Positions 26,639 to 36,015 of a stretch of DNA of 64,000 bases are shown here, piece after piece. The stretch is from contig NZ_JARGNU010000017.1 in NCBI RefSeq assembly GCF_029212375.1, positions 1-64,000 of the forward strand. The letters run 5' to 3'. This DNA is from Zhongshania sp. (lineage in GTDB: Bacteria; Pseudomonadota; Gammaproteobacteria; Pseudomonadales; Spongiibacteraceae). Numbering within the stretch: the stretch's first letter is position 1; each line of letters opens with the position of its first letter. A program made the position numbers and the translations under genes. Below the pieces are notes generated by a model, which worked only from the letters and a program-made list of their open reading frames with translations, was not told where the DNA came from and searched no databases.

Positions 26639-27976
26639 ATGATCCCTGAACTCCTGTCCCCCGCCGGCAGCCTCCGCAATATGCGCTACGCCTTTGCCTA
26701 TGGCGCCGACGCCGTCTACGCCGGACAACCCCGCTACAGTTTGCGGGTGCGCAACAATGAGTTTAAGGATGTAGAAACCCTGCGCACCGGCATGGATGAG
26801 GCCCACGCGCTGGGCAAGAAATTTTATCTCGCCTCTAATATTTCACCCCATAACGACAAGATTCGCAGTTATTTACGCGACTTGGAGCCAGTTATTGAAA
26901 TGGGGCCAGACGCATTGATTATGGCCGATCCCGGCCTAATGATGCTGGTGCGCGAGAAATGGCCCGAGCAGGTCATCCACTTATCGGTGCAGGCCAATGC
27001 CGTCAACTGGGCCGCAGTTAAATTCTGGCATCAAAACGGCATACAGCGGGTTATTCTGTCGCGGGAGCTGGCACTGGACGAAATTGAGGAAATTCGCCAG
27101 CGAGTGCCCGAGATGGAGATCGAGGTCTTTGTTCACGGCGCGCTGTGTATTGCCTACTCGGGCCGCTGCCTGTTGTCGGGCTATATGAATCATCGCGACC
27201 CCAACCAAGGCGCCTGCACCAACGCCTGTCGCTGGAAATACCAAGCCCACGAGGCCAAAGAAGACGAAACCGGCGACATCGTGCCGGTCCAAAACAACAT
27301 TGCCGTACAAACCTTTACCCCCGAACCGCAGCCGGCCATTGTCACCGAGCCAGTGCTATTGCAGCAGGCCCAGCGGCCAGGCGAGTTTATGCCCGCTTAC
27401 GAAGACGAGCACGGCACTTATATTATGAACTCCAAGGATTTGCGCGCAGTGCAACACGTAGAGCGCTTGGCCGCGATGGGCGTGCACTCGCTAAAAATAG
27501 AGGGTCGCACCAAGTCTCACTACTATGTGGCCCGCACCGCTCAGGTGTATCGCCAAGCCATCGACGACGCCGCTCACGGCAAGCCCTTTGATATGCATCT
27601 TATGGATGAATTAGAGACCTTGGCCAATCGTGGCTATACCGAAGGTTTCTACCGCCGCCATCCCCCCAAGGAATACCAGAACTACGAAATGGGTTTAAAC
27701 AACGCCCAGCAACAGCAGTTTGTTGGCGAAATTATCGATGCCAAAGACAGCGTTATTACCGTTGATGTTAAAAACCGCTTTGCCGTTGGCGATACCCTAG
27801 AGCTCATGCTACCTGGCGGTAATACCCGCTTTCAGCTGCAAACCCTGAGCAATAAGCACGGTAAAAGTATTGATGTTGCACCGGGCTCAGGTCATCAGGT
27901 GCGCATACCGCTAAACCAAGCGCTGCCTGAGTCGGCACTAAAATACGGACTGTTGGTCAAAGACATCCACGCCTAA
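26639..27976 (+). CDS. trhP: Prephenate-dependent tRNA uridine(34) hydroxylase TrhP (YegQ)
   Basis: A 445-residue peptidase U32-family protein. TrhP hydroxylates uridine 34 of certain tRNAs on the way to cmo5U, using prephenate. Family features are the N-terminal PELLSPAGSLRNMRYAFAYGADAVYAG, HLSVQANAVNWAAVKFW, VFVHGALCIAYSGRCLLSGY and the cysteine cluster C..C....C...C in CIAYSGRCLLSGY and GACTNACRW, thought to hold an iron-sulfur cluster. IEGRTKSHYYVARTAQVYRQ is also typical. Length fits YegQ (about 450). It is monocistronic. Confidence 0.95.
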   Translation: MIPELLSPAGSLRNMRYAFAYGADAVYAGQPRYSLRVRNNEFKDVETLRTGMDEAHALGKKFYLASNISPHNDKIRSYLRDLEPVIEMGPDALIMADPGLMMLVREKWPEQVIHLSVQANAVNWAAVKFWHQNGIQRVILSRELALDEIEEIRQRVPEMEIEVFVHGALCIAYSGRCLLSGYMNHRDPNQGACTNACRWKYQAHEAKEDETGDIVPVQNNIAVQTFTPEPQPAIVTEPVLLQQAQRPGEFMPAYEDEHGTYIMNSKDLRAVQHVERLAAMGVHSLKIEGRTKSHYYVARTAQVYRQAIDDAAHGKPFDMHLMDELETLANRGYTEGFYRRHPPKEYQNYEMGLNNAQQQQFVGEIIDAKDSVITVDVKNRFAVGDTLELMLPGGNTRFQLQTLSNKHGKSIDVAPGSGHQVRIPLNQALPESALKYGLLVKDIHA

Positions 27977-28034
27977 TTTGGCAAGCTACACTCAATTAAA
28001 CCAGAGAACACTACAGGGCAGATGAGGAGCCAAT

Positions 28035-28418
28035 ATGGAGCGGAAAAAACTTCGCAATTTAAGGGGGCTGGTCAACATCAGTCTATTAAGCATGGTATTT
28101 GGCGCCATTCTCAATTTACTAGGCGACATCCTCGGCAATAACTATGTATTGATTATTGGCTTCTTAGTGGTGCTGATTACCTTTTATTGCTATCGGCGCG
28201 CCGACAGCGAAACGGCATCAAGCCTGCCCTATTATTTGTGGCGCTACTTGCCCACCCTGATTTTTGTCGCCATGCCTATTTTGGTGTATTGGCTCAGCAG
28301 CGATGCCCAGTGGTCATTATCTGAGATTGTATTACTCACCCAAATAGGCACCAGCTATATTCTGCCTATTCTCTGCCTGCTCTATGTTGAGCGGGTACTA
28401 AAAAACGCCCAGCAATAA
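28035..28418 (+). CDS. Small integral membrane protein, unknown function
   Basis: A 127-residue protein with a basic start (MERKKLRNLRG) and four predicted membrane helices (about 12-32, 37-55, 68-88, 95-118). I recognise no family. A GATGAGGAGCC ribosome site lies just before the ATG. It converges with the transglutaminase gene, with a 28-bp perfect palindrome between their ends. Confidence 0.72.
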   Translation: MERKKLRNLRGLVNISLLSMVFGAILNLLGDILGNNYVLIIGFLVVLITFYCYRRADSETASSLPYYLWRYLPTLIFVAMPILVYWLSSDAQWSLSEIVLLTQIGTSYILPILCLLYVERVLKNAQQ

Positions 28419-28422
28419 GTCT

Positions 28423-28450
28423 GAGCAGCCGAGCTTAAGCTCGGCTGCTC
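28423..28450. terminator. Perfect 28-bp palindrome between convergent genes
   Basis: Arms GAGCAGCCGAGCTT and AAGCTCGGCTGCTC join with no loop. It sits 4 bases after one stop and 3 bases before the other, and probably works as a shared transcription stop although it lacks T tracts. Confidence 0.55.
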
Positions 28451-28453
28451 GCT

Positions 28454-29248
28454 TCAAACATCACCCACAATCTGTTCAACCGAAACCATCTGGGTGGTGG
28501 GAAATACCGCTGGACCAAACTGGTTATACAACGCCACATCCGCAGCGTCGCGGCCATAACCTATGGCCACATAGCCACCTTGCAAAATATTTACGGTGGC
28601 ATCAAAGGTATACCAACGCCCGCCAACATAAGCCTCGAACCACGCGTGTAAATCCATCGGCTGGAGCTGGTGTAAATAGCCCACCACCATCCGCGCAGGA
28701 ATGCTCAAGCTGCGACACAGGGCAATACACAAATGCGATAAATCACGGCACACCCCCCAGCCGCGCTCATTTACTTCCGCCGCCGACACTGGCTCAATAC
28801 TATCGCCGGGCCGGTAGTGAATATTGTTGTGAACCCACGCGCTAATTGCTGCGACTTGATCGTAGCCAAGGGTGTATCCGGCAACAATATCGGTAGCCAT
28901 ATCGCAAAAGCGGTCAGACTCGCTATAGCGGCTGGGCAACAGGTAATTCAACGCTGAATCGGGTAAATACTGAATTTCTACAAAGGGCGCGCCAGGACTT
29001 TGATCGACATAATCCGCGGTTCTTACTTCCGCCGCGGTCGTCACCTGAAAATGCGGCGGCAGAGCGATCAGCCGCTGACAAAGGTTGCCGTAGATATCGG
29101 TGAACTCCGTTGCGGGCACGCTCGGCGTTAATTTGTATTCTTCACGGGCAACCCACTGCTGCGCGCCACTGCGCGGGCGCAGCATTAGAACAAAAGGCGT
29201 GGGCTCAATAATATTAAAGGAAAAATCACAGCTGGTACGTAACCACAT
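28454..29248 (-). CDS. Transglutaminase-like cysteine protease family protein
   Basis: A 264-residue protein. The N-terminal beta domain (about 1-120) precedes a transglutaminase core with the Cys-His-Asp triad visible: [23 protein letters not shown] and YTFDAT. Other conserved pieces are [15 protein letters not shown] and [12 protein letters not shown]. Members of this family with the same length are often cytoplasmic and of unknown substrate; a few are peptidases. No signal peptide is seen. The gene stands alone. Confidence 0.9.
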   Translation of the reverse strand: MWLRTSCDFSFNIIEPTPFVLMLRPRSGAQQWVAREEYKLTPSVPATEFTDIYGNLCQRLIALPPHFQVTTAAEVRTADYVDQSPGAPFVEIQYLPDSALNYLLPSRYSESDRFCDMATDIVAGYTLGYDQVAAISAWVHNNIHYRPGDSIEPVSAAEVNERGWGVCRDLSHLCIALCRSLSIPARMVVGYLHQLQPMDLHAWFEAYVGGRWYTFDATVNILQGGYVAIGYGRDAADVALYNQFGPAVFPTTQMVSVEQIVGDV

Positions 29249-29431
29249 GGTGTAGATCCTCTATTTGACCAACAAAGCTGGTGAACACGGCAAGCCCCAG
29301 CATAACAAGATCTAAGCACAAGCGTGTGGCTCTTTCAGTTAATTGAACAAGCGACTGTCACCCGAATGCGGTAGTATTTTGACTTTAGTAAATACATTGC
29401 GACCACAATAAATAACACCAAGGAGAGGAAG

Positions 29432-29905
29432 ATGGCCATCTCGGTTACTATTAATGGCGAACAGCGCGACCTCAACGTTGATCCAGATACCCCGCTGTTA
29501 TGGGTGATTCGCGATCATCTACAGTTAACCGGCACCAAATTTGGCTGTGGTATCGCCCAGTGCGGCGCCTGTACCGTGCACATGAATGGCACACCGATTC
29601 GCTCCTGCTCGATGCCGGTTAGCGCAGTGGCGGGCCAGCAAATCACCACTATCGAGGCCGTCAGCGGTCCAGAAGCCGAAGCTTTACAAGCAGCGTGGGA
29701 AGAGCTCGCCGTTTACCAGTGCGGCTATTGCCAATCTGGCCAGCTAATGTCTGCGGTTAATCTCTTAAAGTCCAAGCCTACACCCAGCGACACCGATATT
29801 GATCAATTTATGTCGGGCAATATTTGCCGCTGCGCGACCTATGTGCGCATCCGCGCTGGTATTAAGCACGCCGCGGCGCAATTGGCAACGGAGGTGACCC
29901 TATGA
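29432..29905 (+). CDS. Molybdenum hydroxylase small subunit, [2Fe-2S] protein (IorA/aldehyde oxidase type)
   Basis: A 157-residue electron-transfer subunit with two [2Fe-2S] sites. The plant-ferredoxin type site is in FGCGIAQCGACTVHMNG with the fourth cysteine in RSCSMP; the second is in YQCGYCQSGQLM and GNICRCATYVRI. This matches the small subunit of isoquinoline 1-oxidoreductase-like and aldehyde dehydrogenase-like enzymes. An AAGGAGAGG ribosome site precedes the ATG. Its stop overlaps the start of the large-subunit reading frame (ATGA), showing translational coupling, but that large subunit is frameshifted, so this subunit may lack a partner. Confidence 0.93.
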   Translation: MAISVTINGEQRDLNVDPDTPLLWVIRDHLQLTGTKFGCGIAQCGACTVHMNGTPIRSCSMPVSAVAGQQITTIEAVSGPEAEALQAAWEELAVYQCGYCQSGQLMSAVNLLKSKPTPSDTDIDQFMSGNICRCATYVRIRAGIKHAAAQLATEVTL

Positions 29906-32022
29906 AAACCCAAACAATTAGCGTATCTCGCCGCCTGTTTTAATTCGCGGCGCCCAAGCCGGTGCCGGTCTCAGCCTCGGCTTGCAATTCAGTAGTGGCG
30001 CCCACGCCGCCAATAAGGCTGACCCAAGCAAGGGCTTAGAGGCCAATGCCTTTGTTAATATTCACCCCGACAACCGCGTTATTCTCACCATCAAGCACTT
30101 AGAAATGGGCCAAGGCACCTACACCGGTTTAGCTACCTTGATTGCCGAAGAGCTAGACGCCGACTGGGCGCAAATAGAAACCGTTGGCGCCCCCGCCAAT
30201 CCCGAAAAATTCAAAAACTTGTTATTTGGCGCTCAGCTCACCGGCGGCAGCAGCGCTATTGCCAACTCCTATTCGCAAATGCGCGAAGCCGGCGCCGCCG
30301 CCGAACAGTGGCAGGTCAAAGCAGCCAGCATTACGGTGAAACAAGGCGTAATCAGTCACGCCGCCAGCAAGCGCAGCGCCAGCTTTGGCGACATGGCCAT
30401 AGCCGCCGCCAAACAAGCCTTACCCAGCACGGTAAGCTTGAAAGACCCTAAGGATTTTGTGCTTATTGGCAAAGCCAATTTGGCCCGCAAAGACACCGGC
30501 AAAACCAACGGCAAGGCAATTTTTACTCAAGACGTGCAATTCCCCAATATGTTGACCGCCGTGGTTGCCCACCCGCCGGCCTTCGGCGCCAGCCTTAAAC
30601 ATGTGGACGCCAGCAAAGCCGAGAAGCTACCTGGAGTAAAAGCGGTGGTCACCATACCCAGCGGCGTTGCGGTATTGGCCGACACCTTCTGGCAGGCTAA
30701 AAAGGGCCGCGATGCCCTAAGCTTGGAGTGGAACAGCCCCACAGCCGACATATCAAGCCCTGCGCAGATGGCCGAGTATAAGAAACTCGCCCAAACCCCT
30801 GGCCTGCAAGCCCGCAACGACGGCGATGTCGCTGCCGTGCTTGGCGCAGATAAAAATCACCTTATTGCCGAATACGAATTTCCCTATTTGGCTCACGCGG
30901 CAATGGAGCCAATGAACTGCGTGCTGCAAAAGACCGCTGCGGGTGTCGAAATGTGGTACGGCTGCCAAGGCCAAAGCTGGGATCAAGCCGCCGTGGCCAA
31001 GGTGTTTGGCTTGGCCCCAGAACGCATCAAAATTAATACTCTGCTCGCTGGCGGCAGTTTTGGTCGCCGCGCCGGTTTCACCAGCGACTACCCCGTTGAA
31101 CTGGCCAATATCGTCAAAGCTTGGGGCAAATCTGCACCCGTAAAACTAGTATGGACTCGCGAAGACGACACCCAAGCGGGCTATTATCGCCCCGCCTATG
31201 TGCATCGCCTCGCTGCCAGCCTCAATAGCAAAGGCGACATTACCGCGTGGCAGCAGTGCATAGTTGGCCAAGCCATCACTGGTGCCGACGCCAAAACCGT
31301 CGACCGCCTAAGTGTTGAAGGCGCCGCCAACCTGCCCTATGCCATTCCCAACATATTGGTAGAGGCACACAACACCTATAACGCCGTGCCGGTGTCCTTT
31401 TGGCGCAGCGTGGGCTCAACTCACACCGCCTATGCCGTAAACCTTTATAGACGAGCTAGCCCACCGCGCCAAACAAGATCCGCTTAACTACCGCTTGGCG
31501 ATGCTCAAAGACCACCCCCGCCACCGCGGGGTACTTAAATTAGTTGCCGAGCGCGCTGGCTGGGGTAAAAAATTGCCGGCTGGGCATTTTCACGGTTTAG
31601 CAGTGCACGAGTCGTTTAACTCGTATGTGGCGCAGGTTGCCGAGATTGCCAAACTCGACAACGGCAAATTTCGCGTCCACAAAATAACCTGCGCAGTGGA
31701 TTGCGGCGTGGCGGTAAATCCAGACGTGATTCGCGCGCAAATGGAGGGCGGTATTGGCTTTGGCTTATCGCCGCTGATGTTAAGTGAAATCAGCCTAGAG
31801 AAAAGCCAGCCCCAGCAGAAGAATTTCGACACCTACCAAGTGATTAGGATGCAGCATATGCCAGAAATTGAAGTGCATATTGTGCCTTCGGCAGAAGCGC
31901 CCACCGGCGTCGGTGAACCCGGCACCCCGGTAGTCGCACCCGCGGTAGCTAACGCCCTGTTTGCCGCTACCGGCAAACGCTTGCGTAAACTCCCCGCTGG
32001 CGCTGAATTCTTTCAATTATAG
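29902..32022 (+). pseudogene. Molybdopterin-binding large subunit of an IorB/aldehyde dehydrogenase-type hydroxylase, broken by two frameshifts
   Basis: The ATG overlaps the small-subunit stop and opens a Tat signal (SVSRRLF), but the frame meets TAA at 29941. One extra base there would give SRRLFLIRGAQAGAGLSLGL and join the long frame running to 31487. A second break lies near 31440, where the frame gains one base (or loses two); restoring two bases gives AVETFIDELAHRAKQDPLNY and joins the last frame to 32022. The pieces carry the expected motifs: MGQGTYTGLATLIAEELDADW in halves, GGSFGRRAGF and the catalytic glutamate region GVGEPGTPVVAPAVANAL. The reconstructed length of about 707 residues fits the family. 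It is either a recent pseudogene or the product of read errors; the conserved flanks argue for recency. Confidence 0.85.
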
Positions 32023-32035
32023 CCAGTAGCAAAAA

Positions 32036-32075
32036 CCAGAGAATATTGCCTATTAGCTACGGCACTATTCTCTGG
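32036..32075. terminator. Hairpin between convergent hydroxylase and symporter genes
   Basis: Perfect 10-bp arms CCAGAGAATA and TATTCTCTGG, 20 bases apart, between two convergent stops. Possible shared terminator; no strong T run. Confidence 0.5.
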
Positions 32076-32093
32076 GCTTGATCGCGCAAGCGA

Positions 32094-33368
32094 TTAAGCG
32101 TCAATAGCTACCTTGGTCGTTTCACCTTCGCTGCGGGCAATAATCACCGCTGCACAAGAATCGCTAAACACATTCACGGCGGTGCGCACCATATCCAGCA
32201 CGCGGTCAGTGACCAGCAGCAAGCCGATGCCTTCTAAGGGCAGGCCAATAGCCCCCAAAATAACCGAGATCGCCACTAGGCTCGCGGCGGGTATGCCGGC
32301 AACACCAATGGAGGTCAGTAGCGCGATCACCACTACCGTAAATTGCTGTACCCAGCTTAATTCCAAGCCGTAAACCTGAGCAATAAACATAGCGGCAACA
32401 CATTCATAAAGTGCCGTGCCATCCATGTTCACCGTCGCCCCCAACGGCAGAACAAAGCCGCTAACTCGCTTTGATACGCCGGACTGCTCTTGAATACTTT
32501 CTAAGGTAAGCGGCAACGTCGCCGAGCTCGAGGCGGTAGAAAATGCCGTAAGCAATGCCGGCGTCATGGCCGCGTAATGCGCTTTTGGATTGACCTTACC
32601 CACGTAACGCAGCAGCAAAGGCAGCGCCACAAAAGCGTGAATCATCAATGCCAGCAAGGCGGTAAAGAAGAATAGCAGCATCGGTTTAAAGGCCGCAAAA
32701 CCGGTTACCGCGACGGTTTTGGCCACTAAACCAAATACCCCAAGCGGCGCAAATTTCATTACCCACATGGTGATTTCGGTCATGATATCCATTACACCCT
32801 GCCAAAAGTGCATTAAGGTAGCGGCGTGCTCTGACTTACTTGAAGCTAAGAAAAAACCAAATAATAAGCTAAAAAATATCAGGCCCAGCATTTGACCATC
32901 GGCGGCCGCAGCCACCACATTGGTGGGCACCATGCGCACAAATACTTGCACCACATCGGCCATGCCGCGGCCTTCAACCTTGGCAAGGGTATTGGTAAGT
33001 TCAGCATCACTGCTGCTAATAGTGGCGGCCAAGGCCTGATTATCGCCGCCGCCTGGCGCGATGATATTCACCACCAGTAAACCGATAAGAATCGCAATCA
33101 AACTGCTGCAGGCGTAAAAAAGAAGGGTTTTGCCGCCAAGCTTTTCAAGCTTGTCGCCTCCCACCCCCGCCATACCGCTAATAATCGACGCCATTACTAA
33201 GGGCACAATTAGCATTTTTAAGGCATTGAGAAAGATTGTGCCTAAAAAGTCATACACCGCAATAAATGAAAGCCCACCAACACCCCCGTCGGGGCCACCG
33301 ATAATGCCCGCGAGAACCGCAAAAACGATGGCGATGGCAATTTGCCAGTGCAGGGGAATAGTGCGCAT
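32094..33368 (-). CDS. Dicarboxylate/amino acid:cation symporter (DAACS family)
   Basis: A 424-residue inner-membrane transporter of the GltP/DctA type, taking up dicarboxylates or acidic amino acids with sodium or protons. It has the serine-rich loop FSTASSSATLPLTLE (about 280), the motif GFVLPLGATVNMDGTALYECVAAMFIAQ (about 305-330), GIPAASLVAISVILGAIGLP and the C-terminal DRVLDMVRTAVNVFSDSCAAV. The substrate cannot be told from sequence alone. It is monocistronic. Confidence 0.92.
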   Translation of the reverse strand: MRTIPLHWQIAIAIVFAVLAGIIGGPDGGVGGLSFIAVYDFLGTIFLNALKMLIVPLVMASIISGMAGVGGDKLEKLGGKTLLFYACSSLIAILIGLLVVNIIAPGGGDNQALAATISSSDAELTNTLAKVEGRGMADVVQVFVRMVPTNVVAAAADGQMLGLIFFSLLFGFFLASSKSEHAATLMHFWQGVMDIMTEITMWVMKFAPLGVFGLVAKTVAVTGFAAFKPMLLFFFTALLALMIHAFVALPLLLRYVGKVNPKAHYAAMTPALLTAFSTASSSATLPLTLESIQEQSGVSKRVSGFVLPLGATVNMDGTALYECVAAMFIAQVYGLELSWVQQFTVVVIALLTSIGVAGIPAASLVAISVILGAIGLPLEGIGLLLVTDRVLDMVRTAVNVFSDSCAAVIIARSEGETTKVAIDA

Positions 33369-33444
33369 AGTGCTATTTGCTCTTGGCTGTTTAAGCGGAA
33401 GACATAGCGCTTTACTCTAGCGTGAAGGCTGGGTAATGGCTATA

Positions 33445-33545
33445 GGCGTGTGTCGGACGTCGGACGGGCTAACACTTGATGGGAGATGGAAAACGCGGAG
33501 ATAGGTTCCCGCACCTCGTCAGACGTCAGACGTCAGACCGCCGAC
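33445..33545. repeat. GTC(A/G)GAC repeat cluster, locus 1
   Basis: An intergenic patch with GTCGGACGTCGGAC near its left end and three perfect tandem GTCAGAC units at 33518-33538. Related sequence occurs at 52630-52726. Function unknown. Confidence 0.6.
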
Positions 33546-33560
33546 GCCTGTTCAGTAAGC

Positions 33561-34181
33561 TTAGGCCTTAACCGCTGAACCGTAGTACATATATCCCGCA
33601 ATCCGCGGCATATCGGCAACATAGCATTGGGCCAACTGCTCTATTTTAAAGCCGCAGCTCACTATCAGCTTGTCGATTGGGCGGTTGAGGTGGCAGCCGC
33701 CAGCCAGCCTTTTCCACACGGGGGTAACGCGGTTCTGCCAGTTATTCACCTTGTGATCTGGCGCGGCGCCGTGTTCACAAAACAACAGGCGGCCACCAGG
33801 CTTTAATACCCGCCGCATCTGCTGCAAAGCCTGTCGCCAGTCGGGGATGGTGCAGAGTGTATAGGTGAGCAACACGGTGTCGACGCTATTGTCTTCCAGC
33901 GAGATTTCTTCGCCGGTTAAATCCAACCACTTCACCTTTACTGCGGCCTTATCAACATTGGCGCGGGCCTTTTTGCGCATTCCCGCTGATGGTTCTAAAC
34001 CCCAAATAAAATCAATGTTTTCAGCATTGTATAGCGCCAAATTAATCCCGCTACCCATACCTACTTCCAGCACAACACCAGTGGCCAAGGGCACAACCTG
34101 CTCGCGCAGCGCCATAATCGGCTGCATTGAACACGCTTTGTCGATCACCATGGGCAGAATCTTATTCTCGTAAAAACCCAT
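33561..34181 (-). CDS. Class I SAM-dependent methyltransferase
   Basis: A 206-residue methyltransferase with motif I VLEVGMGSGINLALYN (about 36-51), an acidic motif II region (WGLEPSAGMRKKA) and post-motifs VDTVLLTYTLCTIPDW, QALQQMRRVLKPGGRLLFCEHGA. The NRVTPVWKRLAGGCHLNRPIDKLI ending resembles the METTL7/phospholipid N-methyltransferase-like group. Substrate unknown. There is a weak ribosome site before the ATG; the long AT-rich spacer upstream separates it from a divergent lipoprotein gene. Confidence 0.88.
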   Translation of the reverse strand: MGFYENKILPMVIDKACSMQPIMALREQVVPLATGVVLEVGMGSGINLALYNAENIDFIWGLEPSAGMRKKARANVDKAAVKVKWLDLTGEEISLEDNSVDTVLLTYTLCTIPDWRQALQQMRRVLKPGGRLLFCEHGAAPDHKVNNWQNRVTPVWKRLAGGCHLNRPIDKLIVSCGFKIEQLAQCYVADMPRIAGYMYYGSAVKA

Positions 34182-34718
34182 ATTAAATTTCCTTACTTAG
34201 TATTTTTATTGATTTTGCTGGCAAATACGGTTTTTACATACGCAAAACCTAGGCACCCATACAGATTCTAGACGTAATTGCGATATGAGCAGAAGAAAAA
34301 CCGCAAATTCTCGAAATATTTTTATCTTATTGAAAATCATAGTAAATACTGGCTTTCTCGGCGCCAGTAAAGATCCGTGTTCAGTTTACAATACACTAGC
34401 CGCCACACACATTAACGCCAATATTACACACATTGCAGTCTGTGAGTATTTAATATAAACGGTAATTGACAAGAAATGTTTTCGGGTCAAACATACACAC
34501 AAGCAATAAATGGCATTAGCACAAGCCTATATTGTGCTCTCTGATAAAACAAAAAATGCACAGAGTGCGGCTGTTTATAGCTGATAAACCACCGATTACA
34601 CCCATTTTTCCGCCAGAGAGCACCGTAGCAAAATCGCGAGTCTTCAATAAACGCCTTGTTCTAAAGCCCCAAACCCTTGGGCGAATTTTTAGACCGGCTC
34701 TTTTTTGGTGGTGTCATT
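34182..34718. other. Long AT-rich intergenic region
   Basis: About 540 bases between divergent genes, clearly more AT-rich than its surroundings. It includes ACACAC-type short runs (34410-34430 and 34495). It must hold promoters for both flanking genes. A 57-codon frame at 34285-34458 has no recognisable features. I see no RNA gene or transposon end. Confidence 0.5.
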
Positions 34719-35885
34719 ATGAAATATTCCCAACTCCTCGCGGCCGGTATTGTCGCCTCGCTGTGTGCTTGTGGCGGCACAAGTCACTCAACCACAGGTA
34801 ATTCAAACTCAAGTAACTCGTCAGCGAGTAGCTACGTTACCGAAACCTTTACAACCGATGCGGCCACCGATCTCGCCGCCTTTAATATTGCTGGCCCCAG
34901 CGATATTAATCCGCTGTGTATACCCGACACCGCCTCAAACACCCCCCTGCCAGAAGGTTTACTGGTATTCAAAAAAGACGAAGCGCCCACTCGCTTGGTG
35001 GTGTTTAGCCACGGCATCGGCCACAACGTGCGCAGCAGCTGGCTACCCCATATGCTGCGTGAAATTCGGCTGGCTAAAAGCCTTGCCAATCACCCTAGCG
35101 ACGTTGCCTTTGTCACCACAGATTACCGCGACAATTTAGGCTTTCCGGCCTTGCGCGGCGCCCACGACACCATTGCCGCCACCCTGCATGCCATGGCGCG
35201 ATTTCCATCAATAAAAACGGTGTATTTATTTGGCGTATCAATGGGCGGCGCGGTGTCTGGTACGGCTATCGTAGAATCAACAGCGGTAACAGCCGACGGC
35301 AGCTCGCTCTACGATTACTGGCTGGATCTTGAAGGCGTGAGCCAATTGGCTGAGACCTATGCAGAGGCAGCCGCAGTCGCCTCTATGTCAGAAACTGCCG
35401 CCCAAGCCCAAGCGGGCCTAGAGCGCGATACCGGCGGCAATCCGCTTGTTTGCCCGCTGGCCTATGCCCGTCGCTCACCCGCTTACCACGGCGCCGAAAT
35501 GAAGCTGGCTGGGCTGCGCGCGGCAACGGTGGTTCACGCCATTAACGACGGCTTAGTGCCCCATAACCAAGGCCGAGTGATGGCCGCCGCCTTAACCACC
35601 GCCGGAATTGCCACCCAATTTTTTACGATTGCCGAGGTTTATCCAGGCCAAGACCCTGGCACCACCGGCACGGGTACCGTGGGCGCGGGTGATCTCGACC
35701 CGTATCTTAATCTTGCAGGCCACGGCTCCGAGGCCCAAGCCAGCCACCCAGTAATGCGGGTGGGATTTGAAAATATGCGCAAGATGCTCGACGGCACTTA
35801 CAATGAAACCGTGCCCTATTTTGAATGCGTGATCGATCCCAACATCCCTAATGACAGCTGCCCAGTAGACCAATTGCAGCCCTAG
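34719..35885 (+). CDS. Alpha/beta-hydrolase lipoprotein
   Basis: A 388-residue secreted protein with a lipoprotein-type signal (GIVASLCACGG) and a serine-rich low-complexity linker to about residue 38. The alpha/beta-hydrolase fold shows strands RLVVFSHGIGHNVRSSW (oxyanion HG), the nucleophile elbow FGVSMGGAV (GxSxG), a DGL segment after VVHAIN and a late histidine in LAGHGSEAQAS. Cysteines near the end may form a disulfide. Substrate unknown; an esterase or lipase is likely. The start is ATG 34719, because the upstream TTG at 34677 would put 14 residues before the signal peptide. Confidence 0.85.
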   Translation: MKYSQLLAAGIVASLCACGGTSHSTTGNSNSSNSSASSYVTETFTTDAATDLAAFNIAGPSDINPLCIPDTASNTPLPEGLLVFKKDEAPTRLVVFSHGIGHNVRSSWLPHMLREIRLAKSLANHPSDVAFVTTDYRDNLGFPALRGAHDTIAATLHAMARFPSIKTVYLFGVSMGGAVSGTAIVESTAVTADGSSLYDYWLDLEGVSQLAETYAEAAAVASMSETAAQAQAGLERDTGGNPLVCPLAYARRSPAYHGAEMKLAGLRAATVVHAINDGLVPHNQGRVMAAALTTAGIATQFFTIAEVYPGQDPGTTGTGTVGAGDLDPYLNLAGHGSEAQASHPVMRVGFENMRKMLDGTYNETVPYFECVIDPNIPNDSCPVDQLQP

Positions 35886-35902
35886 AGAGACCCTACTAAG
35901 CC

Positions 35903-35933
35903 ACCGCACCAAAGCCAAACGGCTTGGTGCGGT
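35903..35933 (+). terminator. Intrinsic terminator after the hydrolase gene
   Basis: Arms ACCGCACCAA(A)GCC and GGCTTGGTGCGGT with an AAAC loop, followed by ATTCGATTTT, 17 bases past the hydrolase stop. Confidence 0.8.
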
Positions 35934-36015
35934 ATTCGATTTTCTGCATTGACCCCGCTAAAAGCCGCTGTCTATACTCAGTCATTAATAACTACTTCAA
36001 ATTTGGCGCGGTTTC

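Noticed and set aside
34285-34458. 57-codon frame in the AT-rich spacer
   Set aside because: No good ribosome site, domain or transmembrane pattern; kept only as part of the spacer description.
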